DNA from: Oreohelix idahoensis | Taxonomy: Eukaryota > Mollusca > Gastropoda > Stylommatophora > Oreohelicidae | Length of the DNA stretch: 64,000 bases | Assembly: GCA_024509875.1 (NCBI GenBank) | Contig: JAMPIV010017555.1 | Coordinates: 62,001 to 126,000, forward strand | Direction: 5' to 3' | Shown here: in pieces, positions 1 through 11,980 of the stretch | How the letters are laid out: each line of letters opens with the position of its first letter | Numbering within the stretch: position 1 is the first letter of the stretch | The notes under the pieces: generated by a model | What the model saw: the letters and a program-made list of their open reading frames with translations, nothing else | Told to the model about the DNA's origin: nothing | Databases searched by the model: none | Translations under genes and position numbers: made by a program

Positions 1-1250
1 GCCTTTATCTTGCCTAATTTTTCTTCTTTCCTTCTACATGGTAACCCAAAAAAAAAAACAACTGCCATATTGGATTTTCACCAATTTTCAAGAGCAAAAA
101 TCTTATGTTTACCATTGACCAAACTTTATCAAATTGCACACACATGTTGTGACTGACAATTAAAACAATTTGTCACGTGCTTTTTGTTATAAGTTTAAAA
201 TTCTATTTTTAATGATTTTTTTAAAAAATTACACTTTATTTGTTTGAAAAAAATGAAAAAAAATATTTTAAAAAATATATCAAAGCAAATTACCAAAATA
301 TCAAAAAACGCATGTGACAATTTAAAGGTATATATGTGTACTACATGCATGCCAAATTTCAGACTGAAAATGTTAGTTTTGAGAAAAATGCATTTTAGTC
401 ACCGAGTAACTTGTCTTGTCCAATATGCTCCATTCTGGGGGGCTGAATGTGTTTAAAATCCTCCAGGACTATATGCTGCACATCCTTCAGCTTCTTGCAG
501 CTCCTTCTCTCGCCTTTATCTTGCCTAATTTTTCTTCTTTCCTTCTACATGGTAACCTAAAAAAAAAACAACCGCCATATTGGGGTTTTCACCAATTTTC
601 AAGTTATGTTTACCATTGACCAAACTTTATCAAATTGCACACACATATTGTGACTGACAATTAAAACAATTTGTCACATGCTGTTTTTGATAAGTTTAAA
701 ATTCTATTTTTAATGATTTAAAAAAAAAAACTATATTTGTATGAAAAAATATTTTTAAAAATATTTTTAAAAAATTTATAAAATAAAATTACCAAAATAT
801 CAAAAATGCAGATGTGTTACTTTAAAGATATAGATGTGTACTACTCATGATTATTTTGATAAGTTTAAAATTCTATTTTTAATGATTTAAAAAAAAAACT
901 ATATTTGTATGAAAAAATATTTTTAAAAATATTTTTTTAAAATTTATAAAAGAAAATTACCAAAATATATAAAATGCAGATGTGTTACTTTAAAGATATA
1001 GATGTGTACTACATGTATGCCAAATTTGAGACTCCTCTGTTCGATAGTTTTAGAGAGAAATCGTGCATTTTCGGTACAAATTTGAAAATCATAGCATGGG
1101 GGAAGTGTCGACAATATGCTTTTTGATACATCAAATGCATTTTTTATGCTATAAAACCTTGCTCAATCGATTCCTCGATGATTATTTAATAAAATAAGCT
1201 CAAAAGTAAAAAATCTATATTTTGTACGTAAAATCCAGTTTTCATTGTAG
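1..1250. repeat. AT-rich direct repeats (~511 bp period)
   Basis: The sequence starting at base 1 recurs at 512 (a pyrimidine-rich start, then an A-run, then a segment ending in AT-rich DNA). A third, partial copy of the 3' part of the unit runs from about 843 to 1030. The period is about 511 bp. The remainder to 1250 is AT-rich with no supportable coding region; short frames here are low-complexity Lys/Asn translations. It looks like satellite or tandemly duplicated intergenic DNA and abuts the terminal repeat that begins at 1260. Confidence 0.7.
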
Positions 1251-1259
1251 TGGAGCCCC

Positions 1260-1917
1260 TTAATAAGAGTACTTTAGGCCATGAATCATGATAGCTGCTG
1301 AGTGCAGGATTCTTTATAGTACTGAGTTTAATAAGAGTACTTTAGGCCATGAATCATGATAGCTGCTGAGTGCAGGATTCTTTATAGTGCTGAGTTTAAT
1401 ATGAGTACTCTAGGCCATGTATTATGATATCATTGTAACTGCCGAGTGTGCAGTCTTCATGGTGTTAATTTATATCTCGTGTTTTGCTGTGAACGGTATT
1501 CTATGTGTATTTCATATCAATGTGTTGTGACGTGAATAAACCAGTATTAATTGTCACCAGTCGTTTACAACCATCCATGACTCTTGTGTACGTACCTGTG
1601 GGGTAAACGACTAAACCAACACACGCACTTAATATTACAGAGGTGACAGGGAACTTAACACGTATTTAGAAATAGCCCCGGAGTGGGCGTGGCCTATCTA
1701 TATCGAGAGCCTGTTCATCGCTTACCAGTGGACTTCTACAGTGTTTGCCTGTGTGGCGTATATGTATGTATCAAATGTAGACATTACCAGATCCACAACA
1801 CAACAGTAACGTTAGCAGATAATCAATAGACACCTTACCGTATCCCCCAAACCAATACGTTATCAGTGATGGCCATGACGTTCACGGGCTTTACGGGGGG
1901 GGGGGGGGGGTGCAACA
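1260..1917 (+). repeat. Left terminal direct repeat (LTR-like) of orphan element A
   Basis: This block is repeated nearly identically at 8205-8990. It starts with ~67 bp tandem units (two full units and one variant here; four and one variant in the right copy), continues through an AATAAA-containing stretch near 1536, and ends in a G-run followed by TGCAACA. Just after it comes TGGTGTGCTAG (1919-1929), which has the position and TGG start expected of a tRNA primer-binding site. No target duplication is visible. The left copy may be truncated at 1260, because the right copy is preceded by promoter-like DNA that the left copy lacks. Confidence 0.6.
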
Positions 1918-2779
1918 GTGGTGTGCTAGTTTTATAGGATCAGATACCCGCGAAATTCGCGTGATATTAATTCACAAGTGTTAGCTTGTAGCCTGAGTGG
2001 CGTTAGTATATGAAAGACAGACATCACATTTGAGAGCTGTATCCAGGCCCAAGGAAAACTTATTCAGTATCATTTAAACTGGGAACTGTTAACTCAAGTG
2101 ACAGTCGCAAGTCAAGGAATTTATTACTCAAGATTATGAGATGTCATGATATACAGTGGCGTCTGTATACCAGTACAAGTAATCATCTGGCAGTATGAAC
2201 GAGTGGTGTACCTCCCTTCAACGAAATTGACAGACGGTGACCCATTTCCTGCTTTCCTGTGCGGTGTGTTAGCACGTAGCGTGCTGAGTCGAGGACCTGA
2301 GCGGAATCAAGGTGTCAAGTTCCAATGCCTTTCTGTTGTCGAATGTTTTACCATTGAACTTTGTGATGTCCAGGGTGTTAACGGAAAGGAACGGAAGAGT
2401 TTTCATTCAAGATAAGTGGTTATTTTTTGTTGTGTGAACTGTGTCACTTTCATCTATGTCAACGAGCCTTCCTGTGCTTTGCATCTCCTATACTGTCGAA
2501 ATCGGTTGTTTTTGTTGTCTAATTCTATATAGACATATTATTAGGATTTAGTGCACAAGTATTGATGGTTGTATGATATAGGATGATTTCCCTCATATGA
2601 CGTTATAAAGGTTCTTTGAAAAGGAATTGATGATACAAAGTTTATGAATAATATTTTTGGTATACATACTTAACTGTGTGAAATGGAAGGGTAATTGTCA
2701 GAACTTCTTGAAACATAAACTTGCGACATTAATAATTATACTGATATAGATATATAGTTAACTGAGTGATTGAATCACC
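1918..2779 (+). other. Leader of orphan element A, non-coding
   Basis: This is the stretch between the left terminal repeat and the first ATG of the long ORF. No recognisable protein domain is encoded. It is consistent with the untranslated leader of an LTR element. Confidence 0.35.
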
Positions 2780-4681
2780 ATGGATTTTGATAATAATCCT
2801 GCAGATATAAGGCCTATGTTGGAGTGTGCATTGTTGATAGGTAAAGATGAAAAGGGATTGAGAGGTCCACGACTTGGAGTATGGATCATGGACGATTTTT
2901 TGGTTAATGTATCGGCATCTCTACAGTTATTTGCTGAACATAACTTTAAGCTTCTGTGTAATTCAATAATGGCTAAGGATTTGGTTGATTTGCTACGGCA
3001 CCTTCGTGTGTTTTTGCAACAGTATATTGAACTTGAACACGGACAGATAGTGCAAAGTATATTCAAGATAATCCACAACGGTATTCCTGATGAGCACAAA
3101 AAGGAATTAGGAAGTGAGAAACAAATAAAAGTCAACAAACAGGGTGCCCTATGGGAAAGGGACAATTGTTTAAAAGTTACTACTGAAGTGAGTAAACTAC
3201 ACGAAACAGTCTCTAAACTCGCAAATGAGTTAGATAAGTCAAACACGGAACTTACTAAAGTACATGCGGCGTTAGATGCAGCATTGAACAAGAACAAAGA
3301 GTTGGAAATTCGGGTGAAAGACAAAGATGACGAAGTTGGTAATCTCAGACAGGAAGTTCAAGAGAAAAAAGAAATGTAGGACATATTAAAGATTGAGAGC
3401 AATGTTCGTGAAGAGACTTACATAAATATGCTTCATGAGGTGTTGGAGGATAATGATATTATCAGTTGACGACTGAAAGAAAAGAAAGACATACATGACA
3501 AATTAAAAGTTCAGGATAAGAAATGTGAGAAATTAAGTAATGAAACATGTCAAACTAGAGCAAATAAAGAAAAGGATGAGAAAGACAAATTAGAAGAGTT
3601 AACGACTGAGAGAGAGGAGATGATTAAGATTGAGAGATTGTTAACAGAGGAGAGAAGTAAAGTTTTAACATTTGACAAATTTAATAGGAAATTAAGTGAA
3701 GAAATTTCACCAAAAAATGTTGAAATTGCAGAAAGTACAAAAAGAGTAGAGGGTCTACTCGATGTTATTTTGAACAGCGGAATATGGTCTTCTGTAAATG
3801 TGGACAATGCTAGACAGAAAGTTGTTTGCCAACAGGTTAAAAAAGCAAAGATCCAGCCCTTTACAATCTTTGCTGATAGAAAAGTTAAATGTGATAGACA
3901 AATATCTTTTCGGGGAAAATATAACTTTGGAAGATCTTTTGATTCTTCTTGCAATAGCAACAATTCTTGGCGGCAGTGTAATAGAGAGAATGATAAGGTA
4001 ACAGTCAGTCCTGATAGATTTCAAGCTAAAAGCCCAAAGATTAAACGAGTAACTGATTTTGGAAGTTCTCAGAAGATGATAACAAGGGATAAAGTTATAA
4101 GTAGTGGTTCCAAGGATGAAACCCATTATAGGCGTAACGATAAAGATACTTATAGATCTGCAGATGATACTGCAAACAAGCATATTGTCAAAGAAAAGAA
4201 TGGAAAGAGTTTTTGTAGGAGAGATGTTTCTAAGGTTAGAAAGTACCAAGGAAATTCATATGATAATAATTTTCCTTCTCAGAGAGATAAGAGACAAGTT
4301 AATGTATCTCAACATTTTAATTCTCAGAAGTTTGAAAATAATGATACAGACAAATACAAGAAAGGTTTTCAATCGTGCAATAATTTTTCTGACAGATTTT
4401 TTGTTTGGAGTAGAAACGTTAATCATAACAAATCTGACTGGGATTATAGACATAATAACGGTCTCAAACAAAGAGGAAATGATGATAAATATTTTGATCA
4501 AACGACGAATAATAAGTGCAATTATGCTAATTTTGCTCGACATGAGCCTAGAAGCATTGTTATTACGCAAAGTAGCAATGATAATGATGTCACAAATACT
4601 ACTGCTTATTATGTTTCTGATTTTGAAAGAGCATCACTTTGTTGTGAACATAAAGGAAGAGTCGATGACATCGTGAGGTGA
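2780..4681 (+). pseudogene. Orphan gag-like ORF of element A, two in-frame stops
   Basis: One reading frame of about 634 codons starts at the ATG at 2780 and is interrupted only by TAG at 3377-3379 and TGA at 3467-3469. The N-terminal ~115 residues are a helical, non-repetitive domain. Residues ~130-300 are Lys/Glu-rich with heptad character and probably form a coiled coil. The C-terminal ~280 residues are very rich in Asn, Asp, Arg, Lys and Ser, like a nucleic-acid-binding tail, with scattered Cys but no CCHC knuckle. There is no protease, RT, RNase H or integrase signature here or downstream. Its place between direct terminal repeats suggests the structural protein of a non-autonomous LTR element. 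I do not recognise the family, and a captured host coiled-coil gene is an alternative. The stops suggest an inactive copy. Confidence 0.5.
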
Positions 4682-5111
4682 CCAGATTTCTACACGGACC
4701 ACATTGCGGGGTAATTGTTTGTTTAACCTCTCCGTTGTTCGTAGTAAATTTCACCATTCATTAAAATGTAAATTTTCGTTTGTATTTTTTGAACAGAGGC
4801 GACTTCTCGATAAGGGTCAGCGCTCCTGTTTACGGTAGTGGCAAGAATATAGGTCAACATTGTGCCCGAGTGAGTGTTCAAGCGGAACATATCAGCGTGC
4901 TAACTATGCATTGGACGTGTTACCCCCTAGTGTTTATGAGAAGTCGGCAAGACCTATGGAGATTTTTTTTTGCGGTTGATTCTTTTTTGTTTTGTTTGTT
5001 TATTAAGACAGTAGATGTTAATGTATTCTATTGCATAGATCATTATAGGTTGTAATATTATGATCATCATCTTTACGCATCATTTGATGTCTATTGTTTT
5101 TCTTGATATGT
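4682..5111. other. T-rich non-coding stretch
   Basis: Downstream of the orphan ORF. No supportable gene or element boundary was seen. Confidence 0.4.
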
Positions 5112-5119
5112 ATGATTGT

Positions 5120-5740
5120 CAGTGGCGGTTCCAGGGGGTTGTCATTGGGGTGCTGCACTGTTCATTCATTAAAAATACTATACATAACACTCACAAATTG
5201 TGACCACCATGTAAAATATCAACCCAGACACAAATGATTAGTGTCTTATCTCATCTAAAATCTGTCAAGAAGTTCTGAAAAGTTTTTTTTAAAAGTTTAC
5301 TGCAACTAGGAGTAATCCTTGTCAGTCGAAGCAGCTTCCCGAGTCTCAAACCAGGTTACATAGACATGTATGCTGCTATTTCTCGTGTTTAAAATTTTCA
5401 TTGTAACTTCCCTTTAATTAGAGTTCATTGCACTTGAGCTGTGTTCCGTTGCAGCACTAGTTAAAAAATTCAAACCAATCGCAACTGGCCTCTTGCAGTG
5501 TGATAACAAGCATTGGCTTATAAGAGGTCAAGGTCACTTGAGCTGTCATCGTTTGCAGCACTTGCTACAATACGGTGTTGGATAATTTTGTTTGTTTGTT
5601 TTGTGTTTAACCCTTCCGGTGTAACCTCAATTTTTTGGTCTGTCCGGATTATGTATTATAATGTAGTAGAGACAGTATGCAGTCCTTTTCTTTACAGGGG
5701 GTGCTGCAGCTCAACAGCTCATTAAAGAAAGCCGCCACTG
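5120..5740. mobile_element. hAT-like MITE, 621 bp
   Basis: The terminal inverted repeats begin CAGTGGCGG at 5120 and end CCGCCACTG at 5740. They are flanked by 8-bp near-identical target duplications, ATGATTGT (5112-5119) and ATGACTGT (5741-5748). Eight-bp duplications and CAGTGGCGG-type ends are typical of hAT elements. There is no transposase, so this is a non-autonomous element that inserted into the 3' part of element A. Confidence 0.8.
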
Positions 5741-7880
5741 ATGACTGTTTTAATTATAAATTAGTTCATTTCGATGCTATTTTTATACTATTGTGTTTTG
5801 GATAATATGTAGTGTGTTAGATGGTAGTGACGTGTTGTTTACTATTCATCAATGCAATGAGCAGATTTATATTTAACCTTACTGGTTACAAACCTATGCG
5901 TATTTACACCTTATAATCATTGACTTTTATACTCTGGTGTAGAACTTGCAGTTTTTTTTTTTTTTTTTTTTTTTTGTTTTGTTTTACAGATGTGTTGGGT
6001 AGAATAGTTTTGTACATGATAAGTTTGCTAGCCCCATGCACATACTCATTAGTTGTAATGTTACAATAGTTACTTTTAATATATCAGGTGGAGATAGATA
6101 TAAATTTATAACTAAATAACACTATAGCTAAGCTGAACGTGATTGTCAGCCGGAAATAATTAAAAGTTTAAATTGAACTGTATAGAGAAAATTAACAGCG
6201 GTTGCTGATATTGTTATTTGATTGAGAAATCTAGAGATCTGATTTAAGCACTTGCTTAACATACATTACGTTGTTTTCATGTATTTGCAAACTTGTATGT
6301 TGGTAATAGTGTGTTTTCCTATGTGTTTCTCTGTGATGTAATTTTTTGGAAAATATTTTTTTTTCCCAGACATTGTAATTTTTTATTTTTGGTTTTGTGT
6401 GTGCCTAGCGTTTGACTATGTGCTATGTTTGATATGTAGAATAATGTTAGTTCTTTAAAGAAAGTTTTTGTTTTGTTTTTTGGATGTTATGTTGTATTAG
6501 CGCTTGATTGTGCGTTGTTCGAACTTGGTTATAGCAATGCTATTATTTTTTTGTGTGGTGTCGATAATTTATTGTTGGTTATGTATAACTTGTATAACTT
6601 GTTTAAATTACTGATTATGTTTTGTTTAGTTATAAACTATTTTTTGTAGTATTAGTATAAGCATACTTTGTTATTTTGTTTTGTGCTTTTCGATCGTGTT
6701 TGTATGTATTTTGAAATACGTTGTTGATCTAAATAGTTATTAGTATATATTTTTACCAACGTTCTCTATATTCATACCTTTTGCTTTTGTCTTTGTTGAT
6801 TATTCTTCATTCCATTCCTTCTTTTCTGTTGTCTTTTCAGTATGGTTTCATATTTTGTTTACATTTCGTGCTTTATTTACGTTTCACTTCATTTTCCTTG
6901 TATACTTCTTCTTTCGTTTCTTATACTTTCATTCTATGTATTGTTACTTTAATGGTGTAACTTAATATAGTGTAGCTACTTGTGATACTTGTAATTATTT
7001 TACATATAACAAATTGTTTGAATGTAATATTATTGTTTTTTCCTCATATTCTGATTTCATACTTACCTTTATTACGGATCATTTTTCGTTTGCTTGATCT
7101 TGTCTTTTCTTTTACTATCGGTTGTTTCCTATTTAGTTGTGCTGTATTCACTTAACTTGGTTTTGTAATGCATTATTTTTGGTATGCTTAATTGATTACA
7201 TTGGATACTTCATTTTTACATTTCACTTAATGCTTATATTTTGTAGATGTCTTATTTTAACTTAATTTAAGGTAATTCTTATACGCATATGTTAGAGATT
7301 CATTGTCCTCTTAATCTTTTTTGGTTTTGGGGAATGTATTTGTCCAAAAATTGATAGAATCAATTTTTTTCTCTGGGGGTGAGGTAAGATGATAAGAACA
7401 GAACTGGTGTAAGGGACGTAAATCTGGGTATATTAGTAGCCAAGATAGATTCTGAGTTTGAGCACTTGTTTGCTTGTAGCTATTGAATTGTTTTGAAAAT
7501 ATCTCGTGGTAGTTTTGAGAGACAGATTACAGATAGCGTGGAAAAACGCTGATCATCTCAAAGTGTGAGATATTTTTATTCTGTAATGTTTTGAACGGAG
7601 TGAGAATAGCTCGCGGCTAGCCCGCAGATGATTGATTGACTGAGTTGTGTTGACCGTGAGGAAGTCTCGTGACTGCTTTTTAGCGGGACGAGTGTGTTAT
7701 CTAGGGAGAGTGTTCCGGGCGTTTTTACCGGGTAGGTCAAGACAGTGCTTTTGGGAAGTGTGAAATGCCTGTACAGTGCTGAATTTAAAATATCGACGGA
7801 TTTTTCGCTGTGGGTACAGCGTAGTATAAAACTGCAGTTTGAATTATTGTGGAAATGTTTATAACTGCAGTGTGCAGTCT
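5741..7880. other. T-rich non-coding internal region of element A
   Basis: About 2.1 kb of AT-rich DNA with strong T bias, including a poly-T run near 5951-5976. No protein domain was recognised. Near 7374-7387 a purine-rich run is followed by TG (7388), and a TATAAA-type motif lies near 7815. These may be the polypurine tract and the promoter of a longer right LTR. Confidence 0.35.
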
Positions 7881-7884
7881 TTAA

Positions 7885-8169
7885 CTCTTTAACACCCAAG
7901 AGCCAGTATGCTGTACTTCCCGCTAGACCCATTTGACCCAATCAACAGTATACTGGCTTTCGTATCTCTTGATCCTTTCTAGGGCTGTTTTCTAATTTTG
8001 ACAACTCAAAAACGCTATTTTCTTAAAGTATAGCCATCCATTATGGACTTTTGTTATTTATGAATATGAACATTTAAAAAAATTATTTCCAAACAAAAAC
8101 AATAAAAACATACTGGTATGGCCATTTTTGTTTGGGCCAAACCCACTTTTTTGCTTGAGACTGAAAGAG
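7885..8169. mobile_element. piggyBac-like MITE, ~285 bp
   Basis: The segment is bracketed by TTAA at 7881-7884 and 8170-8173. Its ends begin CTCTTT in inverted orientation. TTAA targets and a C/T-rich start are characteristic of piggyBac elements. It has internal inverted-repeat character (two CCAGTAT-type motifs) and no transposase. The similarity between the ends is short, so the family call is moderate. Confidence 0.5.
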
Positions 8170-8204
8170 TTAAAGGCCATTATTTCCTGTGTGAGGAGTA
8201 TTGT

Positions 8205-8990
8205 TTAATAAGAGTACTTTAGGCCATGAATCATGATAGCTGCTGAGTGCAGGATTCTTTATAGTGCTGAGTTTAATAAGAGTACTTTAGGCCATGAATC
8301 ATGATAGCTGCTGAGTGCAGGATTCTTTATAGTGCTGAGTTTAATAAGAGTACTTTAGGCCATGAATCATGATAGCTGCTGAGTGCAGGATTCTTTATAG
8401 TGCTGAGTTTAATAAGAGTACTTTAGGCCATGAACCATGATAGCTGCTGAGTGCAGGATTCTTTATAGTGCTGAGTTTAATATGAGTACTCTAGGCCATG
8501 TATTATGATATCATTGTAACTGCCGAGTGTGCAGTCTTCATGGTGTTAATTTATATCTCGTGTTTTGCTGTGAACGGTATTCTATGTGTATTTCATATCA
8601 ATGTGTTGTGACGTGAATAAACCAGTATTAATTGTCACCAGTCGTTTACAACCATCCATGACTCTTGTGTACGTACCTATGGGGTAAACGACTAAACCAA
8701 CACACGCACTTAATATTACAGAGGTGACAGGGAACTTAACACGTATTTAGAAATAGCCCCGGAGTGGGCGTGGCCTATCTATATCGAGAACCTGTTCATC
8801 GCTTACCAGTGGACTTCTACAGTGTTTGCCTGGGTGGCGTATATGTATGTATCAAATGTAGACATTACCAGATCCACAACACAACAGTAACGTTAGCAGA
8901 TAATCAATAGACACCTTACCGTATCCACCAAACCAATACGTTATCAGTGATGGCCATGACGGTCACGGTGCGTTACGGGGGGGTGCAACA
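8205..8990 (+). repeat. Right terminal direct repeat (LTR-like) of element A
   Basis: Near-identical to 1260-1917, with two more of the ~67 bp units (units start near 8205, 8273, 8339, 8406 and a variant near 8474). It contains the same AATAAA region and the same TGCAACA end, after which the sequence diverges from the left copy. The extra units make this copy about 130 bp longer. Confidence 0.6.
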
Positions 8991-9087
8991 ATTATTAAAT
9001 TTGTTACATGTTATTTTAAAACACAACAATTATAATTGATTCGGTTATTATATGTATGAAAGTAAACGTATGTGCAAGACTCTTTAA

Positions 9088-9686
<599 letters not shown>

Positions 9687-9744
9687 TTAGAGATATGTTT
9701 ACATATGTAGAGCTAATTCTTATCAAAGAATGTCGCTAGATTTA

Positions 9745-10040
9745 CCCCAGCTGGGAGCTTGAACGGTCTAAAACCTTTGCTTAATTCTTCATAAAAGGCG
9801 GCGAACCAATATAAGTTAACAATTGCCTTTCCAATACAGCATTGTTCTTGACTTCGGGAATATCTTATGAATACTCCATTGGGATAGAAGGGACATTACT
9901 CTTCTATCTACAACACTGCCAAGAGTAATCTTGTGCGAAGGTAGACACCTTTGACGACCTATTTTACATACTTGAGTTTTTGCCACTGTTGGACCACTAC
10001 TGCAGAGCTAAGGGGAGGCAATCCGTCACAGGCTACTACG
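9745..10040. repeat. Dispersed repeat family 1, copy 1
   Basis: A diverged copy lies at 37885-38190 in the same orientation. They share a TCTTCATAAAAG-like stretch, a TACTCTTCTATC-like stretch, a run reading CCAAGAGTAATCTTGTG and a GGGAGGCAAT-like end. Both copies follow AT-repeat DNA and precede a LINE tail fragment. No coding capacity was seen. A SINE or LINE-associated repeat is possible. Confidence 0.6.
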
Positions 10041-10075
10041 ACACATATGGGAAACCAATAGCCAGGGATCAAGAT

Positions 10076-10192
10076 CTCCAGGACGACCAAGAATTTGCTA
10101 GGAGAACAACATTAGACAATACCTGATGGACCGAGGACTGGACTGAAACCAGGCCAAAAGATATACAGCTTACAGGATAACATGGCGCCCTC
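10076..10192 (+). pseudogene. LINE C-terminal tail fragment
   Basis: The frame reads RSPGRPR, then a region like NIRQYLMDRGLD, then AKRYTAYRITWR, with two in-frame stops. This layout (Arg/Pro/Gly-rich start, an RGL motif, a final R.TWR) is the conserved extreme C-terminus of several non-LTR retrotransposon polyproteins. Only about 40 codons remain; no RT is present upstream. It is a dead 3' remnant. Confidence 0.6.
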
Positions 10193-10796
10193 TCTGGCTA
10201 ACCTCTACACACCAAGCTAGAAGAGGTTTGTTTGTTTTGGTTTTAAGGACCATCTACATTGCACACGGAAAACTCCATCAGTGGTTCCGATCTCCTCCTT
10301 TAGCTCACAAGGAGAATCTCGGCACAGTGCACGAACTCCAAAGCATCGGCGAGCAACCTAATGTGTTTATACAGGAATCACGCATTCTATAAATATTTTT
10401 ATATCAGGTAGGTTTTCTTAATTGTGTAAACTCTGGCACGGCAGCGGCCGTATGGCCTAATCTTTACGATTTCCAAATGCCGAGTAATTTTTAACGTGGT
10501 AAACTTGTACACGTGACCTACTATTTTTTCGCCCTGATCCAATAAGGCTAGCCATCCGATCTCACTACTCAGAGAATCAGGGGGGAGTAAGACGTTATTA
10601 GTACAAAGTGGTTTAAAAAAAATTCTATCAAGAATATTCTCTGTACTGGGAACCGACCCAGATGTCATTAGAATTAGATGTGGACGCCATGTCTCTTAGC
10701 CACTCCGGTCCTCGGGATAGGAGAGAACCAACCAAGTAAGAAAATGTGTTTAAAGGATTATCCATAAGGAAGGGAAACCCGAGGCCTGTAAACAGT
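10193..10796. other. Unassigned stretch with a weak minus-strand tRNA-like segment
   Basis: No gene was recognised. On the minus strand, 10702-10692 resembles a Pol III A box (TGGCTAAGAGA) and a hairpin-forming TGGGTCGGTTCCCA follows at 10649-10636. The B box match is poor, so a tRNA-derived SINE head is only a possibility. Confidence 0.25.
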
Positions 10797-11258
10797 AAAT
10801 TAATATGAAACAAATATAAAGGTATGTTATCAGGCACTCGCAGGAAATAAAGAAGTAGAACACCAGACAACAGAAAAACAACGGACATGAGTGACTTACC
10901 CAGGATTTGAACACTGGACCTTCCGTGCGACAACCCCGCCTAGCCATGCAAGTGAATCACACTATCCTCCCTGCCATCTACGCATCATCAAAAAATGATG
11001 TTTCAATGGCAGGTGTATTGTGGTTCGCACTGATGACCTGCCATTGAAACATCATTTTTTGATAATGCGTAGATGGCAGGGAGGATAGTGTGATTCACTT
11101 GCATGGCTAGGCAGGGTTGTCGCACGGAAGGTCCAGTGTTCAAATCCTGGGTAAGCCACTCATGTCTGTTGTTTTTCTGTTGTCTGGTGTTCTACTTCTT
11201 TATTTCCTGCGAGTGCCTGATAACATACCTTTATATTTGTTTCTTATTAATTTAAAGG
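10797..11258. repeat. Large inverted repeat with tRNA-like core
   Basis: Left arm ~10797-11014 and right arm ~11036-11258 are reverse complements over about 215 bp with few mismatches and a 21-nt spacer. The right arm, read on plus, carries TGTTCAAATCC (~11138-11148), a 9/11 match to the Pol III B box, below a GGCTAGGCAGG-like A box near 11105. The structure fits two copies of a tRNA-derived SINE in head-to-head inversion, or a foldback transposon. Confidence 0.75.
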
Positions 11259-11980
11259 ATTATCGAAGTGCGCTATTTGGCGCCGACGAAACATTTCGGT
11301 GTGCACATCTGCGACTGCATCGGAATGGAAGTAGCGGAGGAAATAAGTGTTCACTTCTTTAACTTGCGCATCAAACTCCATATTATTTAAAGACCTTTTA
11401 TTCTAAACATGGTAAACACAAGTTTTTTTTAACAACTTAACAAATGTACTGATAAAAAAAAAACATTCTTTTGTGCCTTAAATAAATATGTGTAGTGAAT
11501 TGATAAAAAATAAATTAAAAATGATAATCTGTTATTTAGTTTGATATTTTATTAATAGTTGAATTGTTCCCCTTTGAAAGTAAATTGGATGGTTTCCCCT
11601 AAATTCATTATCTCTGCTGCTTAAAGTATCATTTGGTTGTTTTTTTTGTTTCGTTTGTTTCACTTTTTTACGAGATCGGACATGACGTCAAAACCTGACA
11701 AGGGGTGTGATCTTTCGGTTATAAGTCGGGTATATTGTGAACATTTTTATAACATTTTGACCGCTGGACTGTTAGCGCTGTCCTTTTTAAATTTAGTGGG
11801 GTGGGGAGGGGGGGGGGGGGGGGGGGGGGAGAAAGGGGGGGGGGAGCACTTTTATTAACCATAAAAAGGTGTATTTCTGTGAAGGACTGCTAGCTGGATG
11901 TTTGGTCGTCACGTCGTAAGTTTATTCAAGTGTTGCTGCTTATTCCATCCATATACTTATTTATTTATATTTTCTAAGTA
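11259..11980. other. Unassigned AT-rich stretch with G-run
   Basis: No gene seen. A nearly pure G-run lies at about 11800-11845. Confidence 0.4.

Noticed and set aside
2146..2415. 89-codon plus frame in the element A leader
   Set aside because: No domain; position fits untranslated leader.
4104..4676. 190-codon Ile/Met-rich frame
   Set aside because: Alternative-frame shadow of the element A orphan ORF.
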